Below are positions 16,517 through 25,554 of a stretch of DNA of 64,000 nucleotides, piece by piece (positions within the stretch are counted from its first letter, which is position 1; each line of letters begins with the position of its first letter). The stretch spans positions 6,634,001 through 6,698,000 of the forward strand of contig NZ_CP011533.1 in the NCBI RefSeq assembly GCF_001704275.1. The letters run 5' to 3'. The DNA comes from Streptomyces noursei ATCC 11455 (GTDB lineage Bacteria; Actinomycetota; Actinomycetes; Streptomycetales; Streptomycetaceae). Under the pieces are notes generated by a model. That model saw only the letters and a list, made by a program, of their open reading frames with translations. It did no database searches and was not told the origin of the DNA. The position numbers and the translations under genes were made by a program.

Positions 16517-17974
16517 ATGACGGAACGACCCCCGCACCACACGCCCAACCGACAGCTCGCCGCGCTCATCGCCGAGGCGGGCTTCTCCAACGCAGGGCTG
16601 GCCAGACGGGTTGATCAACTCGGCATCGAGCACGGCCTCGACCTGCGCTACGACAAGACCTCGGTGACCCGCTGGCTGCGCGGGCAACAGCCCCGAGGCA
16701 CCACCCCCGCGCTGATCGCGGAGGTCTTCACCCGCCGGCTGGGGCGCCGGCTCTCCGCCCAGGACCTGGGCCTGGACGCCTGCGCGCCGGTGTACGCCGG
16801 GCTGGAATTCGCCTCGACCCCCGCCGAGGCGGTGGACATCGTCAGCGGCCTGTGGCGCAAGGACTCCGGCAGCCATGCCGAGCTCCGCAAGATCGCGTTC
16901 ACCCCGGCGGGGCTGGTGGTGCCCAGCCGGGACTGGCTGATCGGCCGGCCCGACGAGCGCGTCGCGCACGGCGAGCCGGGCGGCGAGGCCGGGGAGCGGG
17001 TGCCCGTGCAGGGCGGCCGGTCGTCGGTGCCCCGGCAGCGCCAGACCGAGCGGGTGGACCGCACCCAGGGCGGCCGGGTCACCTCCGGCGACATCGCGGC
17101 GCTGCGCTCGGTCGGCGAGCTGTTCCGGGCCCTGGACCACGCCTACGGCGGCGGCCACGCCCGCCAGGCCCTGGTGCGCTACCTGGAGCACGAGGCCGAG
17201 CCGATGCTCCGCGGCACCTACGGGGAGACGGTCGGCCGGCGGCTGTTCGCGGCCGCCGCGGACCTGACCCGGCTGGCCGGTTGGACCTCGTACGACATCG
17301 CCGCGCACGGGCTGGCGCAGCGGTACTTCGTCCAGGCGCTGCGGCTGTCCCAGGCCGCCGGCGACCGCGCGTACGGCTCCTACGTCCTGGTGACGATGAG
17401 TCGGCAGGCGGTCTATCTGGGGCACGGCCGGGAGGCCGTCCAGCTGGCCCGGGTCGCCCAGCAGGGCGTCGGCAGCAGTGCGCCGCCCACCGTGCAGGCG
17501 CTGCTGCACGCCGCGGAGGCGCGCGGCCACGGCGTCCTGAGCGAGGTCCGGGCCTGCACCGCCGCGCTGGCCCGCGCCGAACGGGCCCTGGAGAGCGCCC
17601 GCCCCGGGGACGACACCCCGTACTGGGCGCGCTTCTTCGACGAGGCACAGCTCGCCGACGAACTCGCGCACTGCCACCGCGATCTCCAGCAGTACCGCGC
17701 GGCCTCCCAGCACGCCGAGCGCTCCCTCCAGCTGCGCGCCGCCGGGTTCGCCCGCAGCCGGCTGTTCTGCCGGGTGGTGCTGGCGACCGCCCGGCTCGGC
17801 CTGGGCGAGCTGGAGCAGGCGTGCACGCTCGCCGCCGAGGCGGCCCTCCAGGCATCCGAGATGCGCTCCGTACGGGCCCACGAGTACGTCCGGGACTTCG
17901 AGCGGCGGCTGGAGCCGTACCGGGACGCGGCGGCGGTGCGCGGCTACCGCGAGCGGGTGGCCGCGCTGGGATGA
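16517..17974 (+). CDS. NsdA-like TPR-containing regulatory protein
   Basis: The 485-residue protein begins [20 protein letters not shown], then an HTH-like N-terminal region ([31 protein letters not shown]) like a lambda-repressor fold. A Glu/Gly/Arg-rich linker follows (about 145-185), then a long helical repeat region of TPR character ([62 protein letters not shown]). This is the organisation of the Streptomyces NsdA/regulatory TPR family, whose founding member is a negative regulator of sporulation and antibiotic production. DNA binding is inferred from the N-terminus. It is divergent from lipB. The start is an ATG with GGAG 12 bases upstream. Confidence 0.8.
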   Translation: MTERPPHHTPNRQLAALIAEAGFSNAGLARRVDQLGIEHGLDLRYDKTSVTRWLRGQQPRGTTPALIAEVFTRRLGRRLSAQDLGLDACAPVYAGLEFASTPAEAVDIVSGLWRKDSGSHAELRKIAFTPAGLVVPSRDWLIGRPDERVAHGEPGGEAGERVPVQGGRSSVPRQRQTERVDRTQGGRVTSGDIAALRSVGELFRALDHAYGGGHARQALVRYLEHEAEPMLRGTYGETVGRRLFAAAADLTRLAGWTSYDIAAHGLAQRYFVQALRLSQAAGDRAYGSYVLVTMSRQAVYLGHGREAVQLARVAQQGVGSSAPPTVQALLHAAEARGHGVLSEVRACTAALARAERALESARPGDDTPYWARFFDEAQLADELAHCHRDLQQYRAASQHAERSLQLRAAGFARSRLFCRVVLATARLGLGELEQACTLAAEAALQASEMRSVRAHEYVRDFERRLEPYRDAAAVRGYRERVAALG

Positions 17975-17998
17975 CGGACGGGCGTCGCACGGCGGAGC

Positions 17999-19255
17999 CT
18001 AGGCCGCGGCCCGTACGGCGTCCGTTTCCGGGCGGGCCGGCACGCCGAAGTCCTGGAGCAGTGCGCGCGCGGCGCGGTGGCCGGAGCGCAGTGCGCCCTG
18101 GAGCGTGCCGGTGTCGCGGTGGTCGCCGCACACATAGAGCCCGGCCAGCATCCGTACGGTGCGCTGCGGGTCGTGCGGGGCGGCCATCGCGGGCACCGCG
18201 TAGGGGTCGTGATGGCCGGTCAGCAGCCGCCAGTCCTCGGCCCGCACCCCGTGGATCCGGTCGAGCTGCGGTCGGACGGTCTTGTCGAGGACGTCCAGCG
18301 GCAGTGCCGCGGCGGGGCCGAGCACGACGGTGGTGACCAGCGGCCGGCCGGGCGGGGTGCGGGACGGGTCGATCGCGCCGGCGAGGTAGGTGAAGCCGAT
18401 CGGGCCGTCGGTCGGCAGGATCAGGGTGGTGTCCCGGTGGGGACCGCCGCGGGTGCCGGCCGGGGCGTCCGCGGTGTGGTGCAGCACCGTGACCGGGTGG
18501 AAGGCGGGTAGCCGCAGCCCCGGCAGCAGCGCGGCGGCGTCCCGCGCACCGGTCGCCACCACCACCGCCCGGCACGCCGTCCGGCCGTGTTCGCGGGTGC
18601 CGACGCCGTTGGCGTCGACGGCCGTGACCTCCACGGACGTCCGGACCGTGCCCGGCGGCAGGCCGGCCGCCAGCAGATCCGGGACGGCGAAGGCGCCGCC
18701 CGTCGGCAGCGTCAGCCGCCCCTCCGCGAAGGTCCGCAGCACCTGCGCGGCGCCCCGGCTGGAGCCGCCCAGCCGGGGGTCGCAGAGCAGCGCGCCCAAC
18801 AGCGGCCGCAGGAAGGTGTCGTGGGTGCGCGGCGGGAACGCCGGGCGGCCGGCCAGGGCCTCGCTGACCGGAAGGTCGGCGATCCGCTCCGTACGGCGGT
18901 CGGCGCGTGTGAGGGCGCGCGCCGCGGACAGTGCGCCCCTCGTGCACCGCAGCGGACTGATGCGTTGGGTCCGCTGGCCGTTGTGGAGGCTCAGTCCGGC
19001 CGCGAACGGACGCAGCGTCAACTCGCCCAGGCCCGGCGTCCGGCGCAGCGCGGCGGGGGAGACCGCCAGCGGCCGGCCGCAGCGGTCCAGGCGGAAGCCG
19101 TCCACCTCGTCGGTGACGGACCGGCCGCCGACCCGTGGCGCGGCCTCCAGGACGGTGACCGCGAGCCCCGCCGCGGTCAGATGGCGAGCGGCGGCGAGAC
19201 CGGCCGGCCCGGCCCCCACGATGACGACGTCGACGACCGATGCGGTGCGCAGCAC
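17999..19255 (-). CDS. FAD-dependent amine/protoporphyrinogen oxidase-like flavoprotein
   Basis: The GTG at 19255 is preceded by GGGAGG five bases upstream and gives 418 residues. The N-terminus carries the dinucleotide fold VVIVGAGPAGLAAARHL, then the FAD-binding VLEAAPRVGGRSVTDEVDGF (GG-doublet motif). The C-terminus has LYVCGDHRDTGTLQGALRSG, the second FAD-contact motif of the amine-oxidase/protoporphyrinogen oxidase/phytoene desaturase class. The substrate is not determined; protoporphyrinogen oxidase proper is normally associated with hem genes, which are absent here. The next gene upstream on this strand is the TIGR01777 epimerase-like gene, 173 bases away. Confidence 0.88.
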   Translation of the reverse strand: MLRTASVVDVVIVGAGPAGLAAARHLTAAGLAVTVLEAAPRVGGRSVTDEVDGFRLDRCGRPLAVSPAALRRTPGLGELTLRPFAAGLSLHNGQRTQRISPLRCTRGALSAARALTRADRRTERIADLPVSEALAGRPAFPPRTHDTFLRPLLGALLCDPRLGGSSRGAAQVLRTFAEGRLTLPTGGAFAVPDLLAAGLPPGTVRTSVEVTAVDANGVGTREHGRTACRAVVVATGARDAAALLPGLRLPAFHPVTVLHHTADAPAGTRGGPHRDTTLILPTDGPIGFTYLAGAIDPSRTPPGRPLVTTVVLGPAAALPLDVLDKTVRPQLDRIHGVRAEDWRLLTGHHDPYAVPAMAAPHDPQRTVRMLAGLYVCGDHRDTGTLQGALRSGHRAARALLQDFGVPARPETDAVRAAA

Positions 19256-19428
19256 ATGCCCCTCCCGAGGTCGGTCCCAGCGGCGGCGCACGGTTCTCAT
19301 GCCCGGTGCGGCGGTCCGGGATGCCCAGTGGTGTGTCCGAGGACCGTAGGGCGCCGCGGCCCGGCCGACAGGGGCGCCCTGGGGGCGCGTCGGAGCGGCC
19401 CCCGCGCCACCTCCCGACCCGCCGCGCC

Positions 19429-20319
19429 CTACGACGCCAGGGCGGCGCGCACCGCGTCCGCGATCCGCGGGTCCGCGAAGCCGAAACCGGAGTCCAGCAG
19501 CTGCCGCGGCACGATCCGCTGACTGCCCAGCACGTCCGCCGCGAACTCCCCGAGGGCGATCCGCAGCACCGGCGCCGGCACGGTGCACAGCGTCGGGCGG
19601 CGCAGCACACGGCCCATCACCGCCGTCGCCTCGCGGTTGGTGACCGGTTCCGGCGCGGTGAGGTTGACCGGCCCGGACAGCCCCTCGGTGGCCAGCAGGT
19701 GGCGGAGCGCCGCGATGTGGTCCCGCAGGGAGATGAAGCTCCAGTACTGGCTGCCGTCGCCGAGCCGACCGCCCAACCCCAGCCGGAACAGCGGGAAGAG
19801 CCGTCCCCAGGCACCGCCGGAGCGTGCCACGACCAGACCGGTCCGGGCGAGGACGGTCCGGATGCCGGCCTCCTGGGCGGGCGTCGCGGCGTCCTCCCAC
19901 GCCACGCAGAGCTCCGGCAGGAAGCCCGAACCGGCCGGCCCGCTCTCGTCGGTGCGCCGGTCGCCGGTGTCGCCGTAGTAGCCGATCGCGCTGCCGGAGA
20001 CGAGGACCCGCGGCGGGACGTCCATCGCGGCCAGCGCGGTGGCCAGGGTCCGGGTGCCCAGCACCCGGCTGTCGTGGAGCTCCTGCTTGTAGGCGGCGGT
20101 CCAGCGGTGGTCGGCGACGCCCGCCCCGGCGAGGTGCACCACCGCCTCGCAGCCGGCCAGCGCGGCCGGGTCCAGCCGTCCCTTGGGGTCCCAGGACACC
20201 TCGTCCGCCGCGGTCGGCCGGCGGCGGACGAGCCGGACGACGTCGTGGCCGTCCGCGCGCAGGTTCCGGACGAGGGCCGTGCCGATGAGTCCGGTCGAGC
20301 CGGTGATCGCGATCCGCAT
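19429..20319 (-). CDS. TIGR01777-type NAD(P)-dependent epimerase-like oxidoreductase
   Basis: The 296-residue extended-SDR protein starts MRIAITGSTGLIGTALVRNL (Rossmann GxxGxxG) and carries VVHLAGAGVADHRWTAAYK, VLVSGSAIGYYGDTGD, FLPELCVAWEDAA and YWSFISLRDHIAALRHLL, with the C-terminal DUF1731-like segment VPRQLLDSGFGFADP. These are diagnostic for the SulA/YfcH family. Its substrate is unknown; E. coli YfcH is uncharacterised. It is probably co-oriented with, but not necessarily co-transcribed with, the flavoprotein gene downstream. Confidence 0.93.
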   Translation of the reverse strand: MRIAITGSTGLIGTALVRNLRADGHDVVRLVRRRPTAADEVSWDPKGRLDPAALAGCEAVVHLAGAGVADHRWTAAYKQELHDSRVLGTRTLATALAAMDVPPRVLVSGSAIGYYGDTGDRRTDESGPAGSGFLPELCVAWEDAATPAQEAGIRTVLARTGLVVARSGGAWGRLFPLFRLGLGGRLGDGSQYWSFISLRDHIAALRHLLATEGLSGPVNLTAPEPVTNREATAVMGRVLRRPTLCTVPAPVLRIALGEFAADVLGSQRIVPRQLLDSGFGFADPRIADAVRAALAS

Positions 20320-20404
20320 GGGGCCATCCTGCCCGCAATCCGTGACGCCACCGGGGAGGGGTCGGGGTGAGCCGGGCGGGAGTGCGCCGCGGCGGCGCGG
20401 GACC

Positions 20405-20923
20405 TCAGCCGCGGAAGCGGTCCCACAGCAGGGGGAAGCGCTCGGCGAGGGTCGCGTCGTCGTCGAGGTCGAGGTAGGTGCCGAGCGGTTCCGGTGGGGC
20501 CGGGGGCAGTTCCAGGTCGGGCATGACGGTGCCGGTCAGCTGCTCGTACGCCTCGTCGGCGGCGTAGCCCAGCTCCTCGGCGTCGCCGTCGGTCTCCTCG
20601 TCGAAGTCGCCGACGAGGCCGGCCAACTGGTCCGGGTCGTGCAGCGCGCCCTCGAAGACGTGCCGGCCCTGGCCGATCAGCCAGCAGCGGAAGTAGTCGA
20701 AGGCGTCGTCGCTGGCGCCGTCCAGCATCAGTGCCGCGGCGGCCCACAGGTCCCAGGTGTAGGCCCGGTTGTAGCGGGCCTCGAAGTGGCGGGCGAAGTC
20801 GATGACGCGGTCCGGGTCGAGCCCGAGCAGCCGCTCCACCAGGGCGTCGGCCTGCTCCTCGGGGTCGCCGCCGGCGGCCGCGCGGGAGCCGTCCACCAGC
20901 TCCCAGAACTCCGTCTCGTCCAT
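20405..20923 (-). CDS. DUF4240 protein
   Basis: The ATG at 20923 has GGAG five bases upstream and gives 172 residues. The N-terminal MDETEFWELVDGSRAAAGGD and the following FDYFRCWLIGQGRHVFEGAL with a DADALGY-like acidic tail match the DUF4240 family (a WxLI/GQG signature). It is strongly acidic and soluble. The function of the family is unknown. DUF4240 proteins are often isolated single genes in Streptomyces. It is divergent from the sigma-like membrane protein gene. Confidence 0.85.
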   Translation of the reverse strand: MDETEFWELVDGSRAAAGGDPEEQADALVERLLGLDPDRVIDFARHFEARYNRAYTWDLWAAAALMLDGASDDAFDYFRCWLIGQGRHVFEGALHDPDQLAGLVGDFDEETDGDAEELGYAADEAYEQLTGTVMPDLELPPAPPEPLGTYLDLDDDATLAERFPLLWDRFRG

Positions 20924-21086
20924 CACCGCTCCAGCATCCGTCCTGCCGCCGCGGCCCGCACGCGGAGTGCACCGGATGCGGCGGCGCGGCGTCCGGGCCG
21001 GGGCGTCCGGGACGCCAGGAGGGGGGTCCGGCGGGTGACCGCGTCGCGGTTCCGTCGTTGTGCGGCATGCAACGACGGCAGCGCAG

Positions 21087-21209
21087 CCCCCTCCCCCCCC
21101 CACCACCCACGCAGTACCCCTCCCATCCCTCCCACCCCGCGCAGTGTCCCTCCCGCCCCACCAGTGCCCCACCCAGCGCTTCTCCCACCCCGTATCCCCC
21201 CACTTCGTG
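21087..21209 (+). repeat. C-rich, strand-asymmetric tract with short direct repeats
   Basis: The plus strand is almost pure C with scattered T/A (runs ccccccccc, ccctccc, ccacccc); CGCAGTaCCCCTCCC and CGCAGTgTCCCTCCC recur about 32 bases apart. The minus strand therefore carries several runs of three or more G with short spacers, the composition of potential G-quadruplexes. It fills most of the 302-base divergent gap between the DUF4240 gene and the sigma-like gene, where promoters must also lie. Confidence 0.7.
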
Positions 21210-21225
21210 AAGGGCGCATCCCGCC

Positions 21226-23127
21226 ATGCCCATGGACGAAAGAACCCGGGCCGAGGTCGAACGTGCCGAGGCGGCCCTCGTCGAGCACTATCCGCGGCTG
21301 GTCCGCCTGGCCTATCTCGTCCTGCCCCCGTCGATGGGCCGCCACCGCAAGGTCCTCACCGCGCACGGGCTGGTGCAGCGGGCCCTGCCGTGGCGCGTGC
21401 CGCGCCGGCCGGTCGGTGCGCTGCCCGCCCAGCGCGGCTCGGACGCCGGCTCCGGCTACGACCTGGTCCGCCAACGGACCCTGGAGCTGGCGCTGGCCTA
21501 CGAGGACCGGCAGCGACCGGCCGTCCTGTTGCCGACCGTGCCGTTCGTGTGGGGCCTGCGGCTCTTCCCGCGTGCCGGCGGCGCCGATGAACTCGCCCTG
21601 GACCAGGCCCTGTCGGCGGTCCCGGCCGCGGTCCGGGCCGCCCTGGGGCTGTGGCACCTGGAGGGACTGGACGCGGACGCGGCGCGCGCGGTCCTGGCGC
21701 GGGCCGGGGTCCCGGACCCCGACATGGCGCTGCGGGCGGCCGGGCAGCTGGACCGGCGGACCGGGGCCGGCGCCGGCGCGCTGCTGAACTCGGGGGAGTT
21801 CGACCCCTGCACGGTGCAGGCCCGGCCGACGGATCTGCTGCGCCGCCGGCAGCGGGTGCGGGCGACCGGCGTGCTCGCGGCGGTGGCGGTGGTCGGGGCG
21901 CTCGCGATGGCGCTGCCCGGCGGCCGGCCCGCGGGCGGGTCCGCCCCCACCGCCGCCCAGCAGGCCCTCGACCCCGGCCGGCTGCTGCGCGCGCCCAACG
22001 AGCAGTGGGCCCGGACCGCCCGGGTGGACTTCACCGCCTGGCCGGCGCGCGGCCGGCAGGCCGGCGACTGGCAGCTGCTGGCGCGGGCGCTGGGGGTGTG
22101 GGCCGCGCCGCCTGCCGGCACCCGGATCGTCGCGGCGGCGGACACCTCCACCCGGCCGCCCGCCGCCCCGCCCCGGCTGCTGTACGCCGGACTGATCGAC
22201 AACGTCATGGTGGTGGTCTTCCACGACGGCGAGCGGCTGGTGCGCTACGCCGAGCCCCAAGACGCCACGCCCACCCTGCACTTCGCCCGGGTCGACAACG
22301 CGGACCTCGCCTCCGCCGGCGGGCTGGTGATCGGCCGCGGCAACGGCTGGCTGCGGTATCTGATCGCGCCCTGGGTCGCCGAGGTCGCCGTCCGGGACCT
22401 GCTCGCGCCGGACGCCCCGCCGCACGGACTGCACCTGGCCCCGGACGGCGTCACCGACCGCATCCCGATCCCGCCCGCGGACGGTGCCCCCTGTGGGCAC
22501 TGGCCGGTGGCCGAATTCCACTCCTCGCCGCGGATCGACGACCGCCGCTCCTTCCTGATGACCGACCTCGGCGACCTGGCGCCGGTGCACCTGACGTCCG
22601 TGCCGCCCGCTGCGGCCGGCGGCGGTCCCGGCGAGGCGACCGGCGCGCCCGCGCTGCACAGTTGGGCGCGCACCGCCTGCACCCTGCGGTCGCTGCGCGG
22701 CACCGGCGTACGGTCCGTCACCAACTGGGCCTACGCCCGGCAGGAGCTGCCGGAGGGCGGCGGCACCGCGACCTGGGTCTGCAACCGTGCCGACACCTGG
22801 CGCGGTCCGGGCCGGGCCATGGTGCAGTTCCAGCCGCCGGCCGTCGGACCGGCCGACCCGGGGCGGATCGCCGGCCGGGCCGTCGGCACCGCGGCGTGCA
22901 GCCCGTTCGGCCGGCATGTGCTCGCCGACGTCCACTGGCAGGCGAAGTCCGGGAAGTGGTACCTGCTCGCGGCGGGCAGCGGCGAGCTGGCCAAGGTCGA
23001 CGTGTCCGGCGGGGTCCGGGCGGCGGCCCAGGCGCCGGTGCTGGCGGTCCCGGCGGCCCGGAACACCACGGCGCAGGTCGCCGGGCACCTGCGGGACGGC
23101 CGGAGCCTGCCGGCGATGCTGCCGTAG
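21226..23127 (+). CDS. Membrane-anchored protein with degenerate sigma-factor-like N-terminus
   Basis: The 633-residue protein has three parts. Residues about 15-60 (ALVEHYPRLVRLAYLVLP and onward) resemble region 2 of an ECF sigma factor. Residues about 125-180 (LDQALSAVPAAVRAALGLWHLEGLDADAARAVL) resemble region 4, but without a clear HTH. A single hydrophobic segment (TGVLAAVAVVGALAMAL, about 214-232) follows an Arg-rich stop-transfer-like stretch RRRQRVR. The remaining 400 residues form a predicted exported domain with several Cys (CTVQ, APCGHW, RTACTL, WVCNRADTW, TAACSPFG). Inference: a sigma-like cytoplasmic domain tethered to an extracytoplasmic sensor, possibly inactive as a sigma factor. 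The ATG has GAAGGG 10 bases upstream. Confidence 0.7.
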   Translation: MPMDERTRAEVERAEAALVEHYPRLVRLAYLVLPPSMGRHRKVLTAHGLVQRALPWRVPRRPVGALPAQRGSDAGSGYDLVRQRTLELALAYEDRQRPAVLLPTVPFVWGLRLFPRAGGADELALDQALSAVPAAVRAALGLWHLEGLDADAARAVLARAGVPDPDMALRAAGQLDRRTGAGAGALLNSGEFDPCTVQARPTDLLRRRQRVRATGVLAAVAVVGALAMALPGGRPAGGSAPTAAQQALDPGRLLRAPNEQWARTARVDFTAWPARGRQAGDWQLLARALGVWAAPPAGTRIVAAADTSTRPPAAPPRLLYAGLIDNVMVVVFHDGERLVRYAEPQDATPTLHFARVDNADLASAGGLVIGRGNGWLRYLIAPWVAEVAVRDLLAPDAPPHGLHLAPDGVTDRIPIPPADGAPCGHWPVAEFHSSPRIDDRRSFLMTDLGDLAPVHLTSVPPAAAGGGPGEATGAPALHSWARTACTLRSLRGTGVRSVTNWAYARQELPEGGGTATWVCNRADTWRGPGRAMVQFQPPAVGPADPGRIAGRAVGTAACSPFGRHVLADVHWQAKSGKWYLLAAGSGELAKVDVSGGVRAAAQAPVLAVPAARNTTAQVAGHLRDGRSLPAMLP

Positions 23128-23234
23128 GTCGAGCGGGAGGACCCGAAGAGGCCCGGAAAACCCGACAGGAGATGTCGGCTTTCCCTGTCAGGGTCGCCGT
23201 GTACGACCACACGGGACGACGCGAGGAGCACGAC

Positions 23235-24293
23235 GTGACGGCGCACGAGAGGGCGGAAAGCCGGGCATCGCAGGGGCGGTCGGTGGCCGCGGCGGAGAGT
23301 TCGGGGAACGGTGCCGCGCACCGGGGGGTGCCCACGGGCGATCTGTCCGGGCGGGTGGCGCTGGTCGCCGGGGCGACCCGGGGCGCCGGCCGGGCGATGG
23401 CCGTGGAGCTGGGCCGGGCCGGCGCGGTGGTGTACGTCACCGGCCGCACGACCCGGGACGCGGTCAGCGAGGTCGGCCGGCCCTCGGAGACCATCGAGGA
23501 GACCGCGGAGCTGGTGACCGCGGCCGGGGCCGAGGGCAACGGGGGCAGGGGGATCGCCGTGCCGACCGACCACCTGGAGCCGGCGCGGGTCCGGGCGCTC
23601 GTCGAGCGCATCGACCGGGAGCAGGGGCGGCTGGACGTCCTGGTCAACAGCGTCTGGGGCGGCGACCGGCTGATCCAGTTCGACACCAAGGTGTGGGACC
23701 TGGACCTGGCGGGCGGGCTGCGGATGTTCCGGCTCGGCATCGACACCCACATCATCACCCATCACTTCGCGCTGCCGCTGCTGATCCGGCGGCCGGGCGG
23801 ACTGGTCGTCGAGGTCACCGACGGCACCGAGGAGTTCAACCGCGTCTACCGCGACAGCCTCTGCTTCGACCTCACCAAGAGCGTCCCGCACCGGATCGCC
23901 TTCGGGCTCGCCGGCGAGCTGGCGGAGTACGGCGGTACGGCCGTCTCGCTCACCCCGGGCTTCCTGCGGTCCGAGGAGATGCTGGACCACTTCGGCGTCA
24001 CCGAGGAGACCTGGCGGGACGCGATCGCCGAGGAGCCGCACTTCGCCATCGCGGAATCGCCGGCCCTCATCGGCCGCGCGGTGCGGGCGCTGGCCGCCGA
24101 CCCGGAGAAGGCGCGCTTCACCGGCCGGTCGCTCTCCAGCGGCCAGCTGGCGCGGGAGTACGGCTTCACCGACACCGACGGCTCGCAGCCGGACTGCTTC
24201 CGCTACTTCGAGGAGGTGGTGCGGGGCGGCAAGGACGCCGGTCCCGAGGACTACCGCGTCCCGGCGTCCTCCTCCTCCGGCACCGGGGAATAG
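23235..24293 (+). CDS. SDR-family oxidoreductase with Phe at the catalytic Tyr position
   Basis: The GTG at 23235 with GAGGAG six bases upstream gives 352 residues; an earlier ATG at 23172 has AGGAG directly adjacent and is less likely. After about 35 disordered residues comes GRVALVAGATRGAGRAMAVE (TGxxxGxG-like cofactor site), then VYVTGR, DVLVNSVWGGD, and LVVEVTDGTEEFNRVY. The active-site helix reads SLCFDLTKS, where related actinobacterial SDRs have YxxxK: the Tyr is Phe (Phe211, TTC) and Lys215 is retained. LTPGFLRSEEML follows. The substrate is unknown. Its 3' end overlaps the convergent WYL regulator gene by 43 bases. Confidence 0.9.
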   Translation: MTAHERAESRASQGRSVAAAESSGNGAAHRGVPTGDLSGRVALVAGATRGAGRAMAVELGRAGAVVYVTGRTTRDAVSEVGRPSETIEETAELVTAAGAEGNGGRGIAVPTDHLEPARVRALVERIDREQGRLDVLVNSVWGGDRLIQFDTKVWDLDLAGGLRMFRLGIDTHIITHHFALPLLIRRPGGLVVEVTDGTEEFNRVYRDSLCFDLTKSVPHRIAFGLAGELAEYGGTAVSLTPGFLRSEEMLDHFGVTEETWRDAIAEEPHFAIAESPALIGRAVRALAADPEKARFTGRSLSSGQLAREYGFTDTDGSQPDCFRYFEEVVRGGKDAGPEDYRVPASSSSGTGE

Positions 24294-25342
24294 AGCGCGG
24301 CGGCGCGGCGGGCGGCCGCCGCGAACCGCTCCCGCAGCGCGGCGGGAGCCAGGGCCTCGACCTCCGGGCCGAGCCCCAGCAGTTGGGCGTAGGCGACCTC
24401 CTGGGACTCCACGGCGAGGGTGACCGTCAGCCACCCCCGCTCATCGGGCCCGCCCTCGGCCGTCGCCCGCGCGACGGCCTCCTCGGCCGCGGCCGGCTCG
24501 GTGACGTGGGGCAACTGCCGGACGCCGTGCGGGGAGAGCCGGATCACGGCCTCCTCGCGCAGCAGTGAGCGCCGGAACTGCTCGGCCCGCTCGGCCCAGA
24601 ACGCGGGCAGGTCGAACTCCGGGTCGCGGACGAAGCGCCCGGTGCGCGCCGCGTCCCCGGCCGCGCGGCCGTCCGGCGGACCGTCCACCGGAACGGCCGG
24701 CTCGGCCGCGGTGAACCGGTCGACGCGGTAGACCCGGAAGCCGGCGGCCGTGGCGGGGCTCCCTTCGGGCGGACCCGCCACGGCCCGGGCCGCCAGATAC
24801 CAGACGCCCGCCTTGAGCACGAGGCCGTACGGCTCCAGCTCCCGGGCCACCTCGCGGCCGGCCCGGAGATAGCGGGCCGTCAGCCGCCGGTCGTCCCACA
24901 CCGCGTCGGCGATCACCGGCAGCAGCTCGGGCGTCCGGGGGTCGTGGTACCAGCGCGGCGCGTCCAGATGGAAGCGCTGGGCGGCGCCGGACGCGGCGTC
25001 CCGAAGCTCCGGCAGCAGCGCGGCGGAGACCTTCAGCCGGGCCGCGGACGCGACGTCGGCCAGGCCCATCTCCCGCAGCGCGGAGGGCACTCCGGACAAG
25101 AAGAGCGCCTCCGCCTCGCGCAGGCGCAGCCCGGTCAGCCGGGTGCGGTAGCCGCCTATCAGGCGGTAGCCCCCGGACCGGCCGCGGTCCGCGTAGACGG
25201 GCACCCCGGCCTCCGAGAGCGACAGCACGTCCCGGGCGACCGTGCGCTCCGAGACCTCCAGCTCCCGCGCCAGCTCCCCGGCCGTCATCGACGGCCGGGA
25301 CTGGAGCAGCAACACCATTCTGATCAGCCGTGCGGCACGCAT
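24251..25342 (-). CDS. YafY-type HTH/WYL-domain transcriptional regulator
   Basis: The 363-residue protein has an N-terminal HTH_11 domain (MRAARLIRMVLLLQSRPSMT, then LARELEVSERTVARDVLSLSEAGVPVYADRGRSGGYRL) and a WYL domain (about 140-240: RRLTARYLRAGREVARELEPYGLVLKAGVWYLAARA). A C-terminal WCX-like segment follows (VTLAVESQEVAYAQLLGLGPEVEAL). WYL proteins bind small molecules or nucleic acids and regulate nearby genes. The tail-to-tail overlap with the SDR gene makes that SDR a neighbour but not an obvious target. The start ATG at 25342 is weakly preceded by a purine-rich stretch. Confidence 0.95.
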   Translation of the reverse strand: MRAARLIRMVLLLQSRPSMTAGELARELEVSERTVARDVLSLSEAGVPVYADRGRSGGYRLIGGYRTRLTGLRLREAEALFLSGVPSALREMGLADVASAARLKVSAALLPELRDAASGAAQRFHLDAPRWYHDPRTPELLPVIADAVWDDRRLTARYLRAGREVARELEPYGLVLKAGVWYLAARAVAGPPEGSPATAAGFRVYRVDRFTAAEPAVPVDGPPDGRAAGDAARTGRFVRDPEFDLPAFWAERAEQFRRSLLREEAVIRLSPHGVRQLPHVTEPAAAEEAVARATAEGGPDERGWLTVTLAVESQEVAYAQLLGLGPEVEALAPAALRERFAAAARRAAALYSPVPEEEDAGTR

Positions 25343-25399
25343 GGATCCATCATGCGGGGCAGCACTGACAACGCCCCGCGCACGCGGAACGGAAAGGGT

Positions 25400-25442
25400 C
25401 CCGTGCGAAGACCCCGGGCGCGGTGGGTGGTCTTCGCACGGG
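25400..25442 (-). terminator. Terminator of aceE
   Basis: An inverted repeat with 14-bp arms (cccgtgcgaagacc and its complement) and a 15-base loop lies 113 bases beyond the aceE stop. It can also serve the divergent WYL gene's leader region. Confidence 0.75.
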
Positions 25443-25554
25443 AGTGTGGGGGCGGGCGGTGCCCGGTGTCGGCCGGGGCCGCCCGCGTCCGGGGGCCGGT
25501 GCGGGCACCGGCCCCACCGAGCGGCGCCCGCCGCGCGGCTTCAGAGGACGGGGC

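Noticed and set aside
23172..23172. ATG at 23172 as SDR start
   Set aside because: The AGGAG is directly adjacent to the ATG, too close for a ribosome-binding site; GTG 23235 has a well-spaced GAGGAG.
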